From Pohlia nutans (Eukaryota > Streptophyta > Bryopsida > Bryales > Mniaceae): DNA of 64,000 nt. Made by a program: the position numbers and the translations under genes. The number at the start of each line of letters is the position of its first letter. The stretch's first letter is position 1. The stretch is taken from NCBI GenBank assembly GCA_022496805.1, contig CM040107.1:11366501-11430500 (forward strand). The letters run 5' to 3'. Positions 20,016 to 31,599 of the stretch are shown here, piece by piece. The notes under the pieces are model-generated. The model was not told the origin of the DNA. It worked only from the letters and a program-made list of their open reading frames with translations, and ran no database searches.

Positions 20016-23000
20016 TTGGACATGGGTACTACTGCAAAGAGACGGTGGGTACGAAAGGGATTGAGTCGCCCAGATCCAGTTCAACAGGAAGTAGATCTTG
20101 CAGATCTTGAGTCGCAACAACGTATTACTACAACCGCAGCTCGAGAAAGAAATCAGCGCCAGAGGATTCGTGATAGGGAGAGGGTCGCAGAGACATGAGT
20201 ATTGACCTATGATTGAGCCGAACAGATTGTAGCTCCGTCTTTGACACTGAGGGAGAGCAATAGAATTTCGCTCAAAATATGTCAAGCCATTGTTCAAGAG
20301 TTGAAAGAGTGTCCTAATCTAGCTGGGCGAAGAGAGGTCATGGAAAGGGTCTTGCGTCACTGCACTATTTCTCCCTTCTTGATTGACTGTTACCACCGTC
20401 CACAGGATGCACGAGCTAGGGATGCATTCATAGACAGTTTCAAGCATGAACTTGGTTTAGTGAAGGTTGCCGACTCGCATGATCTGTTGGCTCGAAAATC
20501 AGCTCTTTTAGATGCAACTGTCAGTTCGGGTGTAGCGTTGGAGTGAATGCTTTATCTAGAGTTTTGGACACTACCAAATAGAGTATTAGCATTGCCATGA
20601 AAAGAAGAGTGCCTGAGATTGATTGGCAAGGACTTCTCCCGAAGCTACGTTTATCTCGATAGAAGAGGGCGGGTCTCTCAGACTACGTGAAACAGTGTGT
20701 GTTGCAATAGTGGAAGGTGCAAACAAAAGTTTCACCCAACAAGAAGGACATTGTTAGGCACAGAGTAGGGCAGAATCTTTGGCTTCCGCCTCACCCAACC
20801 GATTACCTCTGTGAGACGCAAGTAAGTTTTCTATTGCATTTGGTACACTTTGGATTGATTGATGCGCGCACTTCTATTACGGTAGTGTAAATAGTCGTCC
20901 CTGTACGTGTTCCTTTTGGATCCATAAACATGCGGTACTCTGTTTCAACTCTAAGTATGGGATTTTAGTGACTGTATTATTTGTACAGAAAGGGTTTGCA
21001 TTTGAGATTATACTATGTCCTATCTGCCTTTGCGTAACATGCCTATTTCCTACCATAGAGTCTACTTTTATACTCCATGCAATGTCATATCATCCACTGT
21101 ACTTTCAATCCTGCATATAGTATTTATTTAACTATTGTTTATGCTTTCTACGTATTTAGAGTTCACTATGTACATTCACCGTCTATGCTTTGTACTAAAA
21201 TAAATTTGTATGGACCCGAGTACTCTTTTTGTACTTTATATGTCCTGTGTGCTAATTATGTACTAAAATAGAGTATTGATTGTACTACCAATTTACCTGG
21301 AAGTATTTAGAGTATACGAAGTATAGACACTAGCTGGTTTAGACTACAGTGCCTTACTCAAGTACACTTTGTATATCTGGTATCCTAATTATGTACTCAA
21401 ATGGTATAGTAATTGTACTACTCTTCAACCGGGTAGTAGGTAGAGTACATCAACTACAGATCCTCATTTGTACTAGAATACATTACTTATGGACACTTTG
21501 TACCGTATGTCTACGTTGAATATCCTGTGTACTAATTATCTACTGAAATTTAACGTATTGTACTTGCCTCCATTTCTTCTACAGACATCGTTCTTTCTAC
21601 GTTTTGTGGAAGCGCACCCTGAATGCAATATTCATCAGAGGGCATTTGAGAGGTTGAAGCTATGGTGGGTAAAGAAATTGAAAGAGAGGAATACATGTTG
21701 CTTCATATATCATGTGGAGATGGACATGATGAAGGCTGGGTTGATTACTCTCAAGGATAAGTTGAGGGGGTTTCATACCTCAACAAATTGCAACTGTCTC
21801 TGTGTGGTATGTGCAGACAAAAAGGATGGGATTGGTTGCCATGCACTTGAACGTGTCTTCAAACACATAACTTCTATGTGGGAAGCTTGCCTCTGTCCTA
21901 AGGGAGAGTATGAGAGGTGGCATAGATTAGAGTGTCTCATGAGTGATTGTTCAGAATGTGGATTTCATTTGTTTAAGTTTTGTCCATTAGAATTATTGGA
22001 TTCACACTCATTCTTGTTGAAGTGGAAGTGTTTTGAGTACTACAAAGTTGGAGTGCATGCAGAGACTGGGCAACCAAAGAAGCGTCTTAGAGAAGCGTTT
22101 AAAGAAACTCCGATCCACGAGTTCCTCTCGTACATGGAGAAAACTGTGTCTACCTTTGTCACTGACAGTTTCAGAGCGAGATGGCAAGATGAGCAATGTC
22201 AACTGATGATGAAAAATATACCTGAGGGGGTTCTTGTTTCCGATATAGACTATGCGGAAAACTACACATTTGCTATCCAAAATGAAGTCCAAAGTATGTA
22301 TTATTTTAGCACTAGCGTTACAATTCTTGTTCATATCACGATGTGGAAGGAAGGTGCTAAAATCATGAAGCAGACGCATTACTATATATCGAATGACAAG
22401 GCGCATGATTCGGCGTTCGTCCAACGTTGCCTAATGTTGCACTGGGATTGGGTGGTCGATGTTGGACTCTCCATAGACGAACATTGAGTCTACAGTGACA
22501 GCTGCAGTTCGCAATTCAAGTGTGCCACGGCAAAGTATTTTGTCGGTCGATACCCTTCGCTTACTGGAGGGTGTTTGATGCGATGGAATTACTTTGAATC
22601 ACCTCATAGGAAGGGGGAGTGGGATGGTGCAAGTGCAGTGGCAAAGAATTCGCTTCAAACAGAGCAAATTCAAAACCCCCTCAGACCGCTCCAAAATGTA
22701 GAGCATGTTGTTGAGTACTTGAAAGAAAATTATTCAAGTCGTGTTGCTAGCACATACACTCAGTCTAAGACTAACCCGATCTCTCATGTCTTTTGGAACA
22801 TTGGAGAATTTGAAGTTGATCATAAAGACAGCAGTATCAAATGCCGCACAGTACCTGGCTCTAGCAATCTATATTCTATTATGGGATTTTCTTTGACTGA
22901 CCCTACCCTTATTAGGACTCGTGAATTGTCATGCTTTTGTATTCCCTATATTGATGGTAATTGGAATGATTGTGAGAACTCGTCTCATGTGCAGGACTGG

Positions 23001-23495
23001 AAGATTCAGCGCCTACATCCCTTTAGTGCTGGCGCTTTAGCCCCGCAAATTGCGATGTTGGACGATGAGGCAAACTGGATTCATGATGGAGTGTCCGTAG
23101 AGATAGGAGACTTGGTGTGCATTGGTGATAACTTCATGATTCCTGCTGAGTGCGACAACGAAGATGGGATCGATTATTATATATTGCAATGTCAACGTCC
23201 CAAATTCATGTTGGAGGAGCCTTTGAGTTGTCCATGGGGAGGTGTCTTTGCTGCAAGAGATGAAGTAATCCGAGCTAAATACTACAAAAAGTTTGGTAGA
23301 GGTGACAAAACCTACGTGTTTTGTAATAGGGCAGTTGATGCGCATGTTGATGCTCATCTAATGAGAGCTTGCAAGTTCCCAATGCTTCTTGCAGCCCACA
23401 GAGTTAAGGGAAGCCTTGTTTACAGGATAAGAGCTGAATGCAAGAGAATATGCGAGGAAGCGTTAAGAGACTGGTGGGCGTTTAATGCTGAATAG
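20016..23495 (+). pseudogene. DDE-transposase-like protein (AEN / SDxCSSQFK family), several stops
   Basis: Reconstructed from exons around 20241-20546, about 20610-20821 (donor GTAAGT) and 21585-23495 (acceptor CTACAG). The main exon has a Cys-rich segment (CNCLCVVCADKKDGIGC). It then shows catalytic-core features: DYAENYTF and NEVQSMYY (about 22246-22310), a YISNDKAHDSAF segment, YSDSCSSQFK just after the stop, and ESPHRKGEWDGASAVAK (about 22600-22650). This order (D..., SD..QFK, H.KGEWDGA) marks a group of transposase-like proteins scattered in eukaryotes; I cannot name the superfamily safely. Stops: TGA 22485-22487 immediately before the SDSCSS motif, and TAGs in the upstream exon near 20660 and 20707. 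It is probably an inactive copy. Confidence 0.6.
20822..21584. other. Intron of the DDE-like gene, rich in GTAC
   Basis: About 760 bp between donor GTAAGT and acceptor TTCTACAG. It holds many copies of GTACT, AGTAC and ATGTACTAA, far more than expected for a tetramer in AT-rich DNA. Confidence 0.5.
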
Positions 23496-23997
23496 ATGCC
23501 CACAGTAGGCTAGGTAAATTGTATTTTCTTATACTTAATACAAAATTTGACAAAAGTACATGCTAACATAAACTGTTGATACACTTAGTTTAGATAATAT
23601 GTACGTCGAGGTACAATGTCCAAAATGTGTACAACATTCAAAATGTAAAATATGTACAATATGTCCACAGTTGTGTCCAAAATGTCCTGAACAATGTCCA
23701 AAATGTATTCAAATTATGTACAAAATGTCCTGAAGTGTACGACCTGTATAATATGTACCGCACATGTATAACCCTGAACATGTATATGCCGCATCTAGTT
23801 TACCACTACTTAATCTACAAAGTCCGCCTGCAGACAAAAAAACATCCCACATGTCCAATAGCACACACAGCCACAAATGTGAGAAAAAAAAAACTTGCAA
23901 TGAGGTCAAGGCCTCCAACGCATTAGTTGAAGTGAACCCCACAAGCAAGGTGCAATACATTGTTGGACTTAACAAAAAAATAATAACTCTAGTGAAC
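23496..23997. other. Noncoding DNA between convergent genes
   Basis: Contains runs of ATGTAC and AATGTCCAAAATGT (about 23600-23760). No gene seen. Confidence 0.4.
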
Positions 23998-25962
23998 CTA
24001 TTTCCGCCCCTTCTTCGCCGTCGCACTTGCCTTTCGCTTCACTTTCTCGGCTTTCTTCTTCACAGATTGCGGAGGAGGTGAATCCTCGGCAACCTCCTTT
24101 GCACGTGCCCTGGTCACCCAGTCAGTTGGGGTAGGCATTTTGGATACAGTCTCCCCCTCATCTGCAAGGGCTTGCTCAATCATCTTTGAGTAGCTCTTAT
24201 CCACTGAGTGTAGGTTCTCAACTGCTACTACCTCATCATCGATGCTATTTGCCACTGCAGATTTACAAACATTCTAATGTTTTTATGCAGAATTCCAAGT
24301 ATTCAATTATTCCATACATGCTTGCCATGAGAATCACAATCCTACAGAATTCAGAAATTGCATTGACATATGTTGAGGGCGTCACTTCTGTTGAGGTACA
24401 CACTTTCTAACACAGCTTCAATACATTGATAATTACACTCCATAAGGGAAAAAGATGTGTATCTAGATGTCCTCATTTGGATGCATGCACTGTAGTTTCT
24501 TCCGGACTGGCAGATGCTTCAAGAGGCGAACTTTTTTGAGACTGTGGTGACAGACTTACTTCACGTCCTTGGTCCACCAACCACATGGATGCTCCTTGCG
24601 GTGTTAGGGTGGATGTTGACGCTGATATAGGACGAGGCGGCACAAATTTTTTGGGAGCAGTGACCTTAGACTTGGGGGGGGGCCTAGGAGGCGATTCAGG
24701 TGGTGCTGCTTCGATTTCCCTCTCATCTTCGCTATCTGCCGCAGCATGTTCTCCACATTCAGAAGGAGTTGCTTCGATTTCTTTCTCATCTTCGCTATCT
24801 GCCGCACCACCTTCCCCACCTTTAGAAGTAGATCTTGTTGTTCCGGAACTAGAAGGAAGGTTGGGCATTTTCATGTCCCGGTCGTCATCACTGGAAGACT
24901 CGTCTTCGGAGAGCAACGTAGGCTCTGCACCTTCCAACAATTACATAGTGGAAGTACTTTTAAATGCCCCAACATAACTATCGTGTACATTGACTATTTC
25001 TGGGATATACGTTTTCAAAAGCCTAGACTTTATGTTCAACAACAAGTACTGAACAAGTAACCAAAGCAAAGAACGTAGTACAAATGTGTACCAGGTTAAA
25101 ATGAGTAGTAGAGGCACTGTACTATTCTAAAGCCACTTGTAGTTGTTATACACTAACTACTACAAGCAGTACTCAACAAGGAAGCAAAGGAAAAACGTAG
25201 TACCTGGTTAATACCAAAGTGTAGGGTGAGTACTACAGGCATTCTACAATTCTGAAGCCAACTGCACTCATTATACACTAAGTACTCAGACAAGTATGCA
25301 ACGTTGAAGGGAATGTACTAGAACCAGTCACCATGTTCTAAGTCAGTACAAAACTCGTATCACTATTCCTAAGTGTTGTACTGTTGATCTGAACGTAGTA
25401 CTTCATAATTTTATAAAGTAACCCTCTCCACAGTAGATACTAACCTTCACCACAGTAGGTACTAGAGATTTTAGAATAAATTCTAAACGACGTATATTTC
25501 CAGTATACAGTACACGAATTACAACAATGCAAAGTAAACGTATTCACTAAGTATGCATACAATAAAAATGTTACCCTTCTAATTGACACTATTACCCACG
25601 CATGATCAAACTTGAAATGGAGTACTATAGAAGTATGTATGGAACTTCAGCATAATGGAATGACTCCAAGGAAGAACTGCAATAGAATTTGCGAGCATCA
25701 AATACAAACCCAAAACCATAGACACTAAAGAGAATATAAGTTGCAATAGGTTGCACTAAACATCTGCTAGCAGCAACGCCTTCGCATGATCTGCCTTTGC
25801 GTGAATAATTCGGCTACATTCATCAGCAACTCCAAGCATTGATGCTCGATCTCGCATCTCTGCGGGAGGCTCTCCCCATTCGAAACTGTTGTACCATTCT
25901 GGATTGGGGACTTCTCCACATCCCTTACCTAAACACTTGCTGGAATTTACAATTAGCACCAA
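23998..25962 (-). CDS. Acidic/basic unrecognised exons on the minus strand
   Basis: Three open pieces read leftward. 25962-25756 encodes a short Cys-containing peptide (SSKCLGKGCGEVPNPEWYNSFEW) ending in a stop. 24940-24473 is acidic and Ser-rich, with an internal duplication of ADSEDE(K/R)EIEA. 24263-23998, after a CTGCAG acceptor, ends in a Lys-rich tail (KKKAEKVKRKASATAKKGRK). The last two look like exons of one disordered nuclear-type protein; the first may be a separate gene. All lie in GTAC-rich DNA convergent with the DDE-like gene, which suits a second gene of the same element. No function can be assigned. Confidence 0.35.
24950..25755. other. GTAC-rich noncoding stretch
   Basis: About 800 bp with repeated CGTAGTAC, AGTACTC and TTGTACT words and near-duplicated segments (CAGTACTCAACAAGGAAGC near 25170 resembles GTACTGAACAAGTAACC near 25046). 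Confidence 0.45.
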
Positions 25963-26099
25963 AGCAGGGTTGCACGCGTCACGTCACGTAGCGACTGACG
26001 CGTCAGCGTCATAACGTCAGGATCCATGCCCTGCGTCTGTCAGGATCGAATTATCCGGACCAGTATTCGTGTCAGGGGGTAAAAAACTTACTGTGCTGG

Positions 26100-26575
26100 A
26101 TGGAGTGGATGAACAACCGTCAACTGGATGAACAACCCCGTTGGACGGTCCAGCTGGCCGTCTAGCTTGGACGGACCCGCGGATGGTTTACGGTTTTGCC
26201 GGCGGACGGCTTCTAGGGTTTAGGGTTTTAGGGGTTTGCTGCCCGTCGACGGCCCACGGTTTAGGATTTAGGGTTCAGGGTTTAGAGCTAGACGGCCCGT
26301 GGACAATCCAGCCGTCTAGACGCGCGTGGACGGTCCAGGTGGACGGGCCACCCTGGACGGACCTGCTGGACGGGCCACCCTGGACAGACCACCCTGGAGG
26401 GTCCAGCTGGACGGCCCACTCTGGACGGTCCAGCTAGACGGACCACCCTGGACGGTTTAGGGTTAACGTGCGTGCGTGGTTCAGGGGTTAGGGAAACTCG
26501 CATAATACACGCACATATATTGGTATATGTATATATGTACACATAGTGAGATTTTAGGGTTTTAGGGTTTAGGGT
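26100..26575. repeat. GGACGG motif cluster with telomere-like TTTAGGG tracts
   Basis: 26150-26460 is packed with TGGACGG and its complement CCGTCCA, often as CCAGCTGG palindromes. Interleaved are TTTAGGG/TTAGGG repeats at about 26217-26285, and again at 26551-26573. These are short interstitial telomere-like tracts, not a telomere. Confidence 0.7.
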
Positions 26576-26923
26576 GACAATACATAGATTTCATTATTCA
26601 CAATTTTACATCTCACGGGAATATACATTTCAGGTAAACATTATAGTATTATTTACATCCAGCCATGCAGGACAGAATCACACGTGAGAAAAAAAGTGGT
26701 TCAGGTGTACATGGGAAATTAGTCAATATACATTAGAAAATGAGAAATTTACAATCTTGGAAAATTTGAACTTCATGGGAAATTTACACTTTTGATTCAG
26801 TTGCCCGTGTCCTAGTACCGATCGCGATCTATAAGTTTAGAACTATTAATGGAGCAAACTCAGCAAAGCCCCTAATCTCCTATACAGCTATACATCATTC
26901 TCACTAGTTTTACGGTTGTAGCT
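26576..26923. other. Noncoding 3' flank of the RING gene
   Basis: AT-rich; nothing recognised. Confidence 0.3.
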
Positions 26924-27925
26924 CTAGTTGGGGCCGGGTTGTGGCCCCGGTTGTCCTGGTGCTGTTTCAGGTTGTGCTCCTGATGTTGACGCTGATGCTG
27001 AATTCTCAACAGACTCCGGTTCGATAATGCCTCTAGCAATACTTGCTTGCAAAAAAGTAGTCAGCCCGGCTTTATTTTGTAGAGTCTTCAATACGGCCAA
27101 TGCTTCTTGGTCATACTGACTATGATAGTGACTGAAAATCGCCTTTAAAACTCCCGCCTGATGGAATGTTTGATCTTGGAGATACTCAGTTTGCGCTTCA
27201 GGTTCCATTAGGCGAGGAATGCCAACAGGTTCTCCGTTGGAGTTATATACTAGGCCGTCCGGGTGTGGAGCACGCCGAAATTTGTCCTCCTCGACATCCC
27301 AATGTCCACCAGCAAGTTCGGCAAAAAAATGGCGCTTTTCAGCTTCAAAATCCTTATAGATCGTTTTAGCCATGGTTGTGACCATGGCGTCGCTCTCCCA
27401 TGGAAACTCGTCCACTGTTTGTACCGGCAAATGGTGTTCATCGTGGGACCACTTCCACATCCACACCATGTCTTTCCCCCATTCAGTTCTTTCGAGCGGT
27501 AAATTATCCTCGTCGTATTCGTAATGTGGTGGCATGTGGTTTTCAAGCCCAAACATTTTGTACAAACGAGGGTGAAACGGGGCTTTGCACTCCGCACATC
27601 TTTTCCTGGTCACCATGTACGGAATTAGACATTGTGGGTGGTACACATGAGGACACGTACCGAGACTATATGCACCTTCCGGGCCAAACGGGCAATTGCA
27701 CATTATGCAGACGGTTCCATCTGTCACATATTTCGGGATTTTAGGCCATAGCAACGGTCTCGGACCGACCGGGTTTCCTTGTGCGTTATTGTCTCCGTAG
27801 CGATACCGCGCGGTTTCGAATTGGAACCCGTACTCTGGAGCGTTGTTCCAATTAATGCTCGAATCGCGGACATTCTCTGGCATATCGTTGGGGAACAACT
27901 CTTCAACGAGCGGCCATGATGTCAT
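26924..27925 (-). CDS. RING-H2 zinc-finger protein (3' part of a larger gene)
   Basis: A 333-residue frame with a complete RING-H2 pattern: C73, C76, C91, H93, H96, C99, C110, C113 (CIMC...CPHVYHPQC...CAEC). RING-H2 domains usually recruit E2 enzymes for ubiquitin transfer. The rest is rich in Trp, His and acidic residues (MVWMWKWSHDEHHLP), with a Pro/Gly/Ala tail. Its start MTSWPL lies 45 bp after the end of the coiled-coil frame, behind a triplicated GGCATGACATCA. The two frames were probably continuous before that duplication. It may therefore be the C-terminal half of one protein with an N-terminal globular region, coiled coil and RING. The GGACGG clusters on both sides suggest it is cargo of a mobile element. 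Confidence 0.65.
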   Translation of the reverse strand: MTSWPLVEELFPNDMPENVRDSSINWNNAPEYGFQFETARYRYGDNNAQGNPVGPRPLLWPKIPKYVTDGTVCIMCNCPFGPEGAYSLGTCPHVYHPQCLIPYMVTRKRCAECKAPFHPRLYKMFGLENHMPPHYEYDEDNLPLERTEWGKDMVWMWKWSHDEHHLPVQTVDEFPWESDAMVTTMAKTIYKDFEAEKRHFFAELAGGHWDVEEDKFRRAPHPDGLVYNSNGEPVGIPRLMEPEAQTEYLQDQTFHQAGVLKAIFSHYHSQYDQEALAVLKTLQNKAGLTTFLQASIARGIIEPESVENSASASTSGAQPETAPGQPGPQPGPN

Positions 27926-27975
27926 GCCAAAGTACCGCTGATGTCATGCCTTGAATTGCGGCCATGATGTCATGC
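27926..27975. repeat. Triplicated GGCATGACATCA microrepeat
   Basis: A 26-bp direct repeat (minus strand GCAATTCAAGGCATGACATC) plus a third partial copy lies between the coiled-coil and RING frames and shifts one against the other. Confidence 0.75.
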
Positions 27976-29576
27976 CTTGAATTGCGCCACAACCTTCTTC
28001 ACCTCGCGTTGCATTTGTTCCGACTCATTTTTGGCTACAGTGAGACCCAGTTTCATGTGGCACATGTCGAGCATCATCTCCTCTCGTCGGTGCTTCAGTA
28101 GTGGATTGTGGGTCCTCAACGTTTGCACTTCATCCTCTGCTTTGATCGCACGTGCCTTGTACATCTTAAGTTCACTGGTTTGCGAGGCCAGCTGGAGCCT
28201 AATCTCTTTTTCCGTACGCTGACGCACTGCATCTTTCATGGTTGCGTCTCGCAAATCGCTCTTCAACTTCTCTTCCTCGCTTTGATATTCATGGAGCTTC
28301 CTCTCGGCCAGCTCCGCTCGTGATTGCATGGCAGCGTATGTAGCCCGGTCAACGTCTCCCTCATTTGATGTTTGTGGTGCACTAGTGCTCGCACTTGCGA
28401 CGGGAGGGCCTCCAAACGGTAATTGCCGTGCTCTTGTCGTGAATGCTGAATCCATTGGTGTGGCCACCATTTCTTCCACCAAACCACATGATGCTCTCTC
28501 AATTACGTCGTCCAGCGGAAGGACTGATGGTGAGACTTCAATACTTAAGCGACGTTGTTGCGACGTGGCGGCAGCAATTTGGGACCTTAGTTCTGCATTC
28601 TCGTTCTCCAGAGCTTGTCTCCGCTCGTTTGCCCCAGCAAGATCATTTGCGTGTTTTCTGGCCAACTCCTCCTTCTCGTATATTACATCATTCACACGGT
28701 TTTGTAATCTGAGGACGTAATCTGAGTATAATTCGGCTTGGTTTCACTGACCGGTTAAGTTGGGCACCGGTACACGTGCGCTTCGGGCACTTCGGGGAGT
28801 ACGATTTGCGTGGACAGCCATTTGTTGGGGCCCCTCCTCTTGAACACGTGGAGCTTGGTTGACCAACGACGGATCTAGTTGTGCCGGCTCACCTTCCATA
28901 CGATTCTCCATCCTTACGTCGTCGTGTGCCATGTCTGTTGCATTTGACCCATGGTAGTTTTGCTCCATTGATGTTGCTCCTATGACCTCCACCTCCATCA
29001 TCTGCATGTCCGGATTGCCTGTTGCTGCTCCCATCGCGTCCTCTGGCAGTACCTCCAATTGCACATTCGGATTACGAGGAACGTGCCGAAGTTTGGCAGG
29101 ATATTGACCGTTCCTCGGCCGTGCAGGGTATGTACTCTAGTCCACGTCCTTCCCCAAAATGTCTCTGCATACGCCATTTGACACAACGCGAGTGTCCCAT
29201 CCTTCTTTCCACATCGTCCCCACAAAGCCATCGCCACTTCAGTCAATCGCTTCTTCAACGCTCCATGTCGACATTCCGAAATGCTCGCGTATCCGCCTCT
29301 TAGAATGGTACCAGCCCGGCCCTCGTCCCAATGACGGCATATATGAGACCAACTCACGTACGTTTTTGCGGTTCTCATATTCCATGGTTCATGCTCGTCT
29401 TCCCAGCCCTCAAACGCCAAAATGTCACGGGCGTGAAAGACATCCCAGTCTATATCCGTTTGGTTCCCCCGCTTCTTTTTTCGTGGGTTCAGATCGTCAC
29501 GTCCCGATCCAGGAGTCCCCATGTCCCCAGTGTGTACCATGTCTTCGACGTTTGCCATGTCCCCAGCCTCTGCCAT
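27970..29576 (-). pseudogene. N-terminal and coiled-coil part of the RING gene, with stop
   Basis: Reading leftward: 29576-28998 encodes a globular region (DIDWDVFHARDILAFEGWEDEHEPW; ALKKRLTEVAMALWGRCGKKDG). 29064-28744 encodes an acidic/Asn-rich linker in another frame, so there is a frameshift or intron near 29100. A single TGA (28746-28744) separates this from 28695-27970, which is in the same frame and opens as NQAELYSDYVLRLQ upstream of its first Met. That part is a long coiled coil (ANERRQALENENAELRSQI; KMYKARAIKAEDEVQTL). The protein family is not recognised. Order and strand suggest one decayed gene ending in the RING domain. Confidence 0.5.
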
Positions 29577-29678
29577 ATCCTACTACTGTGGTTTCAATTG
29601 CCCAACCTGCGGTATTCTGTATGGGGTTGTATATGAGATCAGCTCATATGACAATACCACATCCACCCCTGTCTGCTT

Positions 29679-29862
29679 CCTCCCAAGTTATGAAGCAAGG
29701 CTTTGTGCAAACCAGGACTTCACAACTCAAAGGAGGACAACGTGACTTAGTATCGAAATGCGCGTTTAGGTGACAAAAATAACAAGACCTGCAGTTTGCC
29801 TCCTCCCAAGTTATGAAGCAAGGCTTTGTGCAAACTAGGATTTCACAGCTCAAGGGAGAAAG
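29679..29862. repeat. Duplicated segment, about 60 bp, 123 bp apart
   Basis: CCTCCCAAGTTATGAAGCAA and the following bases recur at 29679-29739 and 29802-29862 with a few differences. Confidence 0.7.
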
Positions 29863-29969
29863 CATGGATCCAAAATGAGGCCCCCATCATCTTATACTCT
29901 CATGCCCACCAAACCAATTAGGCATAGCCATTTATGTCAATTCATCATAATCTAGATCAATGGCGTGCT

Positions 29970-31090
29970 CACCGGAGCCGTCGACCTAGCCGTCCAGATG
30001 TTTGTTCGACGGTTGATGGCGTCCCGCTGGACGGCGGCGTAGGGTCGGACAGGCCGTCAACAGGCTCGGATACGAGTATAGGTTCGGTGTAGGGTGGGAT
30101 GGACTTGACGGCCTTCCCGTCCAATTGGACGGGGGGCTTGTCCAACAGGATGGTCCATCCATCCAACCGGACGGCCTTTCCGTCGAACCGGACGGGCTTT
30201 CCGTCGACCAGAACGGCCCACCCGTCCAGTGGGGCAGCCTGCCCGCCATAGATGGCCTGCCCGCCCACGTGACGGGCCAGATGTGAATTGGACGACCCAC
30301 CCGTCTAGGTGGACGGCCCCCAGTTCATTAAATGGCCTGCCCGACGACTGCACGGCCCAGCCGTCGGCAATTTAAGACCACTCGTGCGAATTATGGTGTT
30401 CATCACGATCACAATGGCCGTTGATTTAGCCGTCCACAAACGAGATCCAGGGCCCCCACCTCCGGCTGGACGCTAACAGGCTATCATAATGGTGATCATG
30501 AGGGGGCGCCCGCCGTCACCCAGTACTTGCAGCCGTCAATTATCACTGGACGGTCATCATATGTGGCTTTATCCATTGACGGCTCGCCGATTGGACGGCC
30601 TACCCCTCCTAGTGGCCAGCCGTTCCGTCGTGTGAACGGCCTGGCTGTGTAACTCGACGCCGTACCCGTCCACCTGGACGACCAGCCCGTCCGCCTGGAC
30701 GATCAGCCCGTCGACTGGACGACATACACGTTCAACTGGACGACCGGCCTGTCCAACTGGACGGCCTAAACATCCAACTAGACGGCCTGCCCGTCTGACG
30801 CGACGAGCAGCTCGTCAACGTGGATAACCAGTGCATCGTCTGGACGGCCTACACGTTCAACTGGACGGCCTAAACATCCAACTAGACGACCTGCCCGTCT
30901 GACGCGACGAGCAGCCCGTCCACGTGGACAACTAGTGCATCGTCTGGACGGCCTACATGTTCAAGTGGACGACCGGCCTGTCCAACAGGACGGCCTAAAC
31001 ATCCAACTAGACGGCCTGCCTGTCTGACTGGACGGCCTAAACTCTTACTGGACGGCCTGCCTGAATAGTTGGACGGCTATAAATCCGGGT
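29970..31090. repeat. Dense CCGTCC/GGACGG palindromic array
   Basis: About 1.1 kb in which GGACGGCC and its complement occur every 10-25 bp, alternating in orientation. A higher-order unit of about 104 bp is visible at 30.76-31.02 kb (CGACGAGCAG at 30801 and 30905). Open frames across it are low-complexity artefacts. Confidence 0.8.
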
Positions 31091-31314
31091 CCTAGGGTTA
31101 TGCGGCATACCAATTATAGTGATTTAGGTATGATTGAGAAAACTGTACGATGCGGGGTGATAGCATATATCATTTGAATAGCAATTATGTTTTGAGTGCA
31201 TATCCAATGCTTCATTGTGTACGGTTTAGAAATTATGACTAATTATATATTTCATTTCAGCACGCCAATCGATTATTTCATTCCACAACAGGGGTTTAGG
31301 GTTACACGGCCTTC

Positions 31315-31530
31315 CGTCATGTGGACAGGAGGGTCGTTATGTGGACGGGAGGGTCGTCATGAGGACGGGAGGGTCGTCATGTGGACGGGAGGGTCGTCAT
31401 GTGGACGGGAGGGTCGTCATGTGGACGGGCGGATCGTCATGTGGACGGGCGGGACGTCATGTGGACTCGCGGAACGTCATGTGGACGGACGTGATGACAT
31501 GTCGACGGGTGTGATTTCACGTGGACGGAC
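31315..31530. repeat. 20-bp minisatellite, about ten copies
   Basis: Tandem GTCATGTGGACGGGAGGGTC units, the last ones diverged. It carries the same GGACGG core as the neighbouring array. Confidence 0.85.
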
Positions 31531-31599
31531 AGTCTTGGGTTGCAGCTAATTCTCGTGTTCTTTCAGTTTTTTAATCTGCTATACTTCACTATTAAGGTC

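Noticed and set aside
26217..26575. Possible telomere
   Set aside because: The TTTAGGG tracts are only a few imperfect units and are embedded in the GGACGG array; they are interstitial, not a chromosome end.
30000..31000. CRISPR-like array
   Set aside because: Repeats are degenerate, alternate in orientation and lack constant repeat-spacer lengths; the host is eukaryotic.
31196..31549. Open frame of 117 codons
   Set aside because: It reads through the 20-bp minisatellite; the protein is a repeat artefact.
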